Source of the DNA: Agrococcus sp. KRD186
GTDB lineage: Bacteria > Actinomycetota > Actinomycetes > Actinomycetales > Microbacteriaceae
Assembly (NCBI RefSeq): GCF_017168255.1
Contig: NZ_JABFAP010000001.1
Coordinates: 2,660,449-2,724,448, forward strand
Length of the DNA stretch: 64,000 nt
Reading direction: 5' to 3'
A model generated the notes under the pieces. The model saw only the letters and a program-made list of their open reading frames with translations. It had not been told where the DNA came from and ran no database searches. Positions within the stretch are counted from its first letter, which is position 1. Each line of letters starts with the position of its first letter. Of this stretch, positions 53,721-62,700 are shown in pieces. The translations under genes were made by a program, and so were the position numbers.

Positions 53721-56700
53721 ATGTCGTATTCGGACTCCTCCCTTGCAGACGCAGCGCGTCTCGGGTCGAGTCGCGGCGGGCGCAGGGTCGGCCGGATGCG
53801 TCGTCTCGGTGCGACATCGCTGCTGGTGACGACGACGCTGATCGTTTCGCTGGTCACCGCACCCGCGCAGGCCGCACCCGAGCTGGCCGCACCGAAGCAG
53901 TTCGCCGCCGCGCAGGCCGCGCCGGAACCGTCGGTGCCGGACGCCATCCGGCTGCGGGACGCAGAGACGGTCGTCGTCGAGACGCTCCCGCGTGACGAGG
54001 CGCGTGCGCAGCTCGACGCGCTCTTCGCGGCCCAGCAGCAGCAGGCGCAGGCGGCCGTCGAGCAGCAGGCAATCGTGCAGCGGGCGCAGTCCCAGCAGGT
54101 CGTCCAGCAGCAGCGCGCGGTCGAGGTGCGGCAGGCGCAGCAGCAGGCCCAGCAGGCGCAGGAGGACGCGGACGCACAGCTGCAGGCGGCGCTCAGGGCG
54201 CTTGCCGAAGCGCTCTCGACCAGTCAGTGCACGACCGTCGGCGGCCAGAACGGGCAGCCGGCCTCGGTGTCATGCCCCATGGGCGAGGGCGCGGAGGTGT
54301 CCGGCGACGGCGTCGACGTGGTCGTCCCGGATGACCTGGACGACGACGAGCTGCTGACCGCGGCCAGCCTGCCCGCCGACCCCGTCGACGCGCTGCTCGA
54401 GCACGGCATGCTCCAGGCGGTGCTCGCGCAGGTGCTCGGCGAATGGGCCGCCGCCGGTGCGGATGTCGCCGGTATCACCGCGTCGATCGCCGCGTTCGAC
54501 GGCCCCACCCTCGGCAGCGCCAGCGGTCGCAGCATCGCCATCGACGACGACGCCGCGGGCTGGGGCTGGTCGCGCATGGATCTCGCCACCGCCGTGCGCC
54601 ACGAGGTCGGCCATGCGCTCGGCGCCGTGCACGGCGCGGGCGTGATGGGCGAGACGCTCGCCGCCGGCCAGGCCTGGAGCGTGGACGCCGGCGTGCTGCC
54701 GGCGCCCGCGGTCGAGCCCGCCGCCGAGCAGCCCGCGGCCGAGCTGCCGCCGGCTGAGGAACCTGCAGCGGACGAGCTCGCGGCGGCGGCGCCCGCAGCC
54801 GACGTCGCCGTCGCGGCGCCTGCGGCCGACGAGCCTGCTACCGGGGCGCCTGCCGAGTCGGCTGCCGCGCTGGTGGCCCCGGCCGAGCCCGGCGCGAGCG
54901 GCTGGTCGACCGACGGCGCCACCGCCACCCTCACGCTCACCCCGGCTGACGCGGCCACCGGCACCCTCCGGCTGCTGGGCGGCCGCATCGTGTTCACGAC
55001 GTCCGACGGCGGCGAGCTGGCCACCACCGTCGAGAGCATCTCCGCCGTCGTGCTCCGCGGCACCGTCGGAGCCGCATCCCTCACCGTCGACCTCGCCGGC
55101 GTCGGCGGTGTCGCGATCGACATCGAGGGTGCTGCCGGCACGCTGCACGTGACCGGCATCGCCGACTCGGCACAGCTCGTCGGCACGTCCGACCGCTTGC
55201 GCCTGGTGTGGAGCTTCGCCAGCCTGTCGTTCCTCGCCCCGCGCATCTCGGCGCTCATCGAGTCGACCGGCGATATCGCGCTCGACGGCTCGTTCGCGCT
55301 GCCCGGTGCCTCGCTCGCGGTGCTCGCGAACCGCATCACCGTCGCCGAGGGCACGGTCGTCGATACCCGCGGCGAGACCGGCGATGGGGCGATCGTGCTC
55401 GCCGCCCGCGACGACCAGACCGCCCGCGACGCCGTCGCCTCGGTGTCGGTCTCGGGCGCGACGCTCGCCGGCGCCGAGATCGCATTGACGGCGGATGCGT
55501 CGCGCACTGCGAGCGCGCAGGGCACGTCGTCGGCGTCGGTCGTCGTGGTCGACGCCATCATGGTCGCCTCGGGCGATGTGACGCTCCGCAGCAGCTCGAC
55601 CGCCGCCCTGCGCGCCGACGCGGCCACCGCTGTCGTGCGCGGCTCCTCGACCGCCGTCTCGCTGGTCGGCGGCACCTCGACGATCCGGAGCACCGGCACG
55701 GTGAGCATCGAGGCGCACAACATCGCGAACGCCGAGGCACGCGGCGCTGCTGTCGCCGAGGCCGATCTCGCCCGCCTGACGCACGCGACCATCGAGGGCG
55801 AGCAGACGATCGACGCCGACGGCCTCGTGCTGGTCGCCGACGGCAGCACCGTGCTGCGAGCGATCGCAGCCGGTGCCACCGGGGCCGTCGCGACCACCGG
55901 CGGACTCGCCGGGCTGGCGCAGCGCACCGACCCGGCAGCCGCCTCGGTCGCCGTGGCCCGCGCGCACCTCGACACACTGGCGGGCATCGCGCGCGACGCC
56001 CGCGTCACGGTCGCCGACGCAGCCGTGTCGGTGCTGGCCTCCTCCGAGCTCGACGCCGGCGCGAGCGCCACGGGCGCGGAGCGCGGCGTGTCCGCGCTGA
56101 TCGTGCGCGACAGCACCGCGAGCACCCTGGCGACGGGCGCAGGCCTCGCCGGCGCGACGGACCTGACGCTGCGCGCGACGACCCTGCACCGGGCGACGGC
56201 CGACGGCGCGGCTGGCTGGGCGCTGCTGTCGTCGACCGCCGCCACCGCGGCCGCCGCCGAGCCGGGCGCGCCGCTCGAGCTCGCGGGCGGGCTCGAGATC
56301 ACCGCAGAGCAGGACGCCGAGGCGCACGCCACCGGCACCGGCGCGGCACTGGTGCTCGGCACGCACGAGGCGACCGCCTCGATCGCGCGGGCGGCGACCG
56401 TCGCGGGCGCCGCAGCCATCCGCGCCGACTCGCGCTCCGTCTCCTCCTCGACCGTGGCACCGGTCGCGGTCGCGCTTCCGGTGCTCGCGGCGGCATCCAC
56501 CGCCCTGCTCGCCGCGCTCGGCGGCGTCGCCGGTCCCTCCGCCGTCGTCCAGGTCGCGCTCGCCGGCGTCGCGCCGATGCGCGCGGTCGCCGCCGCCGTC
56601 GTGCTCGCCGCCGCCACCGCGTCGATCGCGGTCGCCGCCGGCCGGCTGGGCGTCGACGGCATCCTCGACCTGACGGCCGTCTCCAGCGGGTCGAGCACCA

Positions 56701-59700
56701 CCGGATCCGGCGGCGTCGACCTCGCCCCCGACCAGTCGACGCGCATCACGGTCGGCGGCCACAGCTCGGTCGTCGAGGTCAACAGCCCCGTCTTCGCCGG
56801 TGACGACGTCACCATCCAGGCGGGCAGAGGCCCTCCGGCCGGCGATGGATCCGCATCCGCCCTCGTCCGTCAGACCGCACCGATCACCCTGCTCGACCCC
56901 ACCGCCACGACGACCATCACGAGCCCCCCGCAGACGCCGGCGATCACGCCGCCTGCAGGCGCAGCGCTCATCGTCGCAGCCGCCGGTGGCGCCGTCGCCC
57001 TCCGCGGCGCCAGCCTCGCCTTCGCGCCCGGCGCGCTGCCCGCCGATGCCTGGGTCGTCATCACCGCCCGCGACGCCGTCGTGCGAGGCCTCGCGACCCG
57101 CTCGGCCGTCTACGACCTGCGCGCCTTCGACGCCCGCACGGGCGAGGAGATCACGACCTTCCTGATCGACCCGCAGCTCACCCTCGCCGTGCGGGGCACC
57201 GTCGGCGGCGACCGCATCTGGTACGTCGCACCCGACGGCTCGCTGCAGGCGATGGCCACCGCGGTCGACGCGAGCGGTGCACTCACGGCGCAGCTGCCGC
57301 ACTTCTCGGAGTACGTCGCCGGCTCGCCGCTTGACGGGCTCGTCGGCCTGATCGTCGCCCAGCTGCAGGCCTACGTCGAGGGCCTCTCGTACACGCAGGC
57401 GCTCGGCGACCACAGCCTGGGCGAGGCGTTGCGGCTCACCGGCCTGCAGCTCACGATCGGCTCGCTGTCGGCCGCCGCGCCCTACACGGGCACCGCGACG
57501 CTCACCGGCACGCTCGCGATCGCGCTCACCGTCGGCAGCCTCTCGATCACGGCGAGCGCGCGGCTCTCCGCCGAGTACACGCTCTCGAGCGCCGCGGGCC
57601 TCGACGGCGGCACCCTCACGATCAGCCTCGAAGGGGTCGCGCCCGCCACCCCCATCACCGTCGCGATCGCCATCGGCGGCACCAGCGTCGCCACGCTCAG
57701 CTTCGCGTCCGCGATCCTGACGCAGGCCGGCGCCGACGTGACGCTGCGGGCGACCGGCGTCAACGCCATGATCGGCCCGGTGCTCGCAGACGGCTCCGAG
57801 ATCACCCTCGGCGGCGGCACGCTCGCCCTCACCTCGCGCGCCGACACCGGCGACGTCGACCTCTCGCTCACGGGCGCCACGCCCGCTTTCAGCGCCGGCA
57901 TCGGCGGCGTGACGCTGACGGATGCGCGCCTCGCCTACGACGGCACCACCGGCCTCGTGCTCCACGGCACCCTCGCCGTCACGGTCGCCGGGCAGCAGGT
58001 GACCGCGACCGCCAGGATCACGCGCACCGCCGGCGTCACCTCGATCGCGATCACCGGGCTGCGCGCCACGCTCTCCGGCGATGGCCAGACGGTCGTGGTC
58101 TCCGAGGGCGCCGGCTCGCTCGTGATCGACCCCGCCGGCATCAGCGGCACGATCGCCGCGACGGTCGTCGCCACCGGGCTGGTCGACGCGACCCTCGGCG
58201 GGACGCTCGCGCTCGACACCGCTACCGGCACCGTGCGCGTCGCGCTCGCCGCCCGCGACCTCGACCTCGAGCTCGCCGACGGGATCGGGGTGACGGATGC
58301 CGTGCTCGCCCTCGTCATCGAGTCGAGCGTCGAGCACGGCACCCGCGCCGCGCTCGACGCGACCGGCACGGTCACCCTGGCGGGATGGCACGGAGTCAGC
58401 CTCGGCGGCATCGTGCACGCCCGCGTCAACGGCTTCGAGGGGCCGCTGTCGGAGTCGGTGGCGCTCGCCGACGGCTCGGGCCAGGCATCGATCGCCTTCG
58501 CCGCCGACGAGGTGGCCGTCGCCGACGGCGCGTTCCTCGAGGTCGCCGGCCTGGGCGTGACGCTGACGGCGCTCGGCCAGCAGCTCACCGCCGACCTGGT
58601 GCTCACACGTGGCGCCGCCGGCTACGACCTCGCGGCCACGAACCTCGTGCTCGCGCTGGGCGGGGCCGCGCCGCTCGCCCGCTTCACGGCCGCCACCGGC
58701 ACCTTCGACCTCGACGCCACGACCGGCGCGCTGTCGGCGAGCATCACCGGCAGGCTCGTGATCGCGGTGCCCGGCCTCGCACTCGACGAGACCCTCTCGC
58801 TCGAGCTGAGCACCGCATCCGCCGCCGAGCACCTGCGGTTCGAGGGCACCGCCGTCGACCTGTCGCTCGCCGGCCAGACGATCGCGTTCGCGACGCTGAG
58901 CCTCGCGCGCAGCACCGCCGACGGCGTGACCCGCACGAGCGTCGCGGTGACCGGCGGCGCGCTCGCGATCACGAGCGGCACCACCGAGCTGATCGCGCTG
59001 AGCGCCCTGGCCGGCACGCTGACGCTCACCGCGGGCGGGCTCGCGGGCAGGCTCACCGCCACCGTCTCGACCGCGCTGCCCGGGCTCGCGATCAGTTCGG
59101 CGACCCTGCTCGTCAACACCGGCGCCGCCGCCGTCGGCGACGTGCCCGCCGGCCCTGTCCTGCGCGTCCAGGCGGTCGGCGCCACCCTCACGATCGGCGG
59201 TCGGTCGGTCGCCTTCGACGCCGCCTTCGAGCGCGGCGTCGACGCGGCGGGCGCCACCGTCCTGCGGGCCGCCATCACGAACGGCAGCCTCACGATGCTG
59301 GCCGGCACCACCCCGGTGATCGCCGTCACCGGCGCGACCGGCGTCATGCTGGTGACCGCCACAGGCGTCGCCGCCTCGCTGAGCGGCACGGTCGCGATCG
59401 GCCTGCCGGGCGTCAGCCTCACCGGCACGCTCGCGGTCGAGGCCAACACCATCGGCGCCCCCGTCGACACGACCATCCGCGTCGGCGGCGTCGACGTGCC
59501 GCTCGTGCTGAGCGCGAGCGCCGTGCTGCGCCTCGTGGGCACCGACGTGCAGCTCACGGTCGCGGGCCAGCGGATCACGGGTTCCGTGCGGTTCACGCAG
59601 AGCGGATCCGTCGTCATGGTCGCCGTCACCGGCGGCGCGCTCGCCTTCGGTGGCGGCATCGCGAGCCTCACCGGCCTCAGCCTCACGCTCACCGCGGGCG

Positions 59701-62700
59701 CGACCGGCATCTGGGGCAGCGCCGTCGGCGCGCTCGCGCTCTCGCTGCCGGGCGTCGCGCTCGTGAGCGGCACCGTCTCGGTGCAGCTCAACACGGATGC
59801 GTCCCTGCAGTCGGGCATCCAGCCCGGCACCGTGCGGGTCGGCTCCGACAGCCTGACGCTGGCCGTCGCCGGGGTCGAGATCACCGGCGGCGTGTGGCTG
59901 ACGCGCACCGTCGTCGGCGGGGTCGCGAGCCACCGGATCGCCATCACCGGCGCCAGCCTGGCGCTCGGCGGGGTCGCGACCGTCACCGGCATCACCGGCT
60001 CGCTCGCCATCGCGCCGACCGGGGTCGCCGGCAGCATCTCGGCGAGCATCGCGGTGCCCAGCATCTCACTCACGACGACCGCCGACGTGGCCGTGAACAC
60101 CACCGCATCCGCCTTCGACCTCGGCACGGGCACCGTGCTGCCCGCCGGCCCGTACCTGCGGGTCGAGGTCGCTGCGCTCGAGATCGCCGCCGGTGGCGGC
60201 AGCATCAGCGGCGCGGCCTCCATCTCGCGCTGGGGCAGCGAGACCGTGGTCGCGATGACCGGGGTCGAGGGCAGGCTCGACGCCGCCTCGGGCGACGCCG
60301 ACCTCAACGACGGCACGGGGGTGCTGCTGCTGCGCGCCGGCGGCCTCGCGGGCGTCTTCAGCGGGTCGGCGACGGTGGACGGCAGCGGCGCGAGCGCCTC
60401 GGGCACCGTGCTGCTGCAGGTCAACACCACCGGCGTCGCGATCGACACGAGCGTCAGCCTGGGCGGTACGACCATCCCGCTACTGCTGGCCGCGAGCCCG
60501 GTGCTGGCGCTCTCCGTCTCGGGGCTCAGCGTCACGATCGGCGACTTCCTGACGATTGAGGGCGATCTTGCCTTCACCGACACCGTCGTCGGCGGCGTTC
60601 CCGCGCGCTCGGTCGCGGGCACGGGCCTCACGATCTTCCTCGGCCGCGGCCCGGCCTTCCTCGAATCCGGCGCGCGCAATCCGCTCGCCATGGGCGTGCT
60701 GCTCACCGACGCCACCATCGGCCTGATCGCCGTCGGCACCGGCCACGCGCTCGTCGCTACCGGCACCGTCAGCATCATCGGCGTCGCGGGCGTGACGCTG
60801 CAGGGCACGGCGAGCGCGCGCGTCAACACCACCGGCATGGCGCTGACGAAGACGATCACCATCGAGGGCAGCACGGCGCCCGGCGTGCTCGTCTCCTTCG
60901 CTGATGCCGCCACCGTGAAGGAAATCGCCGTCAGCGACGCGACGCTGGGGCTCGCCGGCCGCTCGCTCGACGGCGACCTGACCTTCTCGCGCAGCAGCAC
61001 CGGCCTCGCGGTCGCCGTCGCCGACGGCGCGGTCGACCTGGGCGCCGGCGTGCAGGTGACGGCGGTCGCCGGCACGCTCGTGCTGGGCGACCAGGGCGTC
61101 GCCGGGCAGCTCACGGCCATCGTCACCGTCGCCGCGCTCGGCATCACGGGCGCAGTCGCGTCGCTGCAGCTCAACTCGTCGGCCTCCGCCGTCGCCGCCG
61201 TGTCGCTGCCCGCCGGACCGTTCCTGCGGGTCGCCATCTCCGGCGCGACGGTCACTGTGCTCGGCCAGAGCTTCGGCGCCGACGTCATCGTCGAGCGCAC
61301 CACCGCCGCGGGCGTCGCCACCACGGTGATCGGCATCGCCGGCGCGGCACTCTTCCTCGGCGACGACCAGGGCACCGCTGCCGACCTCACTGATGATCTC
61401 GGCGTCCGGCTGACCGGCGGCGCCGGCATCCTCGTGCTCACCGCCAGCGGTGTCGCCGGTCGCATCAGTGGCACGATCTCCGCACAGCTGGGCGACGTGG
61501 AGGTCACCGGCGACCTCAGCCTCGCGATCAACACGACGACGGCACGGGTGCAGGCCTCCGTGCTGGTCGGCACCGTCACGCACCTGCTTGACGTGCAGGC
61601 AGGTCCCCGCCTGCGCTTCGACGCCGCCGATGCGACCGTCGAGGTGCTCGGGCAGACGCTGCGCGCCGACCTCGCGATCGAGCGCGTGACCGCACTGACC
61701 GCTGCCGGCGCCGTCGACGCGACGAAGACGCTGCTGCGCATCGCCGCCACCGACGTGCGCCTGAGCCTCGCGGGCGGGCGCGCGACGCTCACCGACGGCA
61801 CGGCGCTGCTGCTGCTCGACTCCAGCGGCACGACGAGCGCCGTCGCCGGCCGCATCACCGGCACGGTCGCGCTCGACGTGCCGGGCGCGAGCCTCGCGGG
61901 CACCCTGGTCGTCGAGCTCTCGACCGCGGTCGGCACCGTCGACACCACGTTCCGCGCCGGCGGCGAGACCATCGCGCTCGCGCTGCCGGCAGGCGGCGCC
62001 GACGGGTACTTCCGTCTCACCGGCACCGCCGTCACCCTCACGATCGCCGGGCAGGCGCTCACCACCGACCTCGAGCTGGTCGACACCGCCGGCAGCCTCT
62101 CAATCAGGCTCCGCAACGCCCGCCTCGCGCTCGGCGGCGCCGGCCCGCTCGTCACCTTCACCCAGCCCGTCGAGGGCGCCAGTGCCGTGTCGACCCTGAA
62201 TGTCGGCACGACCGGCCTCTCCGGCTCCATTGCGGTCGCAGCCGCGTTCGGGGTCGCGGGCATCGCCGTCACCGGCGCACTCTCGATCGGCGTCAACACC
62301 ACGGCAGCCGCCGTCGTCGTCACCGGCTGGAGCGACGCGCTGGCGCCGGGCGCGCTGCGCATCGGCGGCGAGGGCCTCAGCATCGCGGTGCTCGGCCAGT
62401 CGATCCAGGCAGACCTCGCGTTCGAGCGGGTGCCGACGCCCACCGGCGCGCTCGTCCGCATCGGCATCGCCGACGCATCGCTGGAGCTCGGACCGCTCAC
62501 CGCCACCGGCGGCACCGGGCTGCTCGTCCTCACCCCCGGCGGCGTCGCCGGCACGCTCGCCGTCGGCTTCACCGTCGCAGGCGGCGCCCCCTTCGCGCTC
62601 ACCGGCGACCTGCGGCTCGAGGTCAACAGCACGGGCGCCGCGGTCGCCCAGTCGCTGCAGCTCGGCGGGGGCACCGTCGCCATCGACCTGCCCGCGGGGC

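Noticed and set aside
54270-59933. Very long minus-strand open frame (1,887 codons) opposite the giant protein
   Set aside because: It mirrors the GC-rich codon pattern of the plus-strand gene, has Gly/Arg/Asp-rich low-complexity translation, no motifs and no start signals. The plus strand has signal peptide, zinc motif and repeats.
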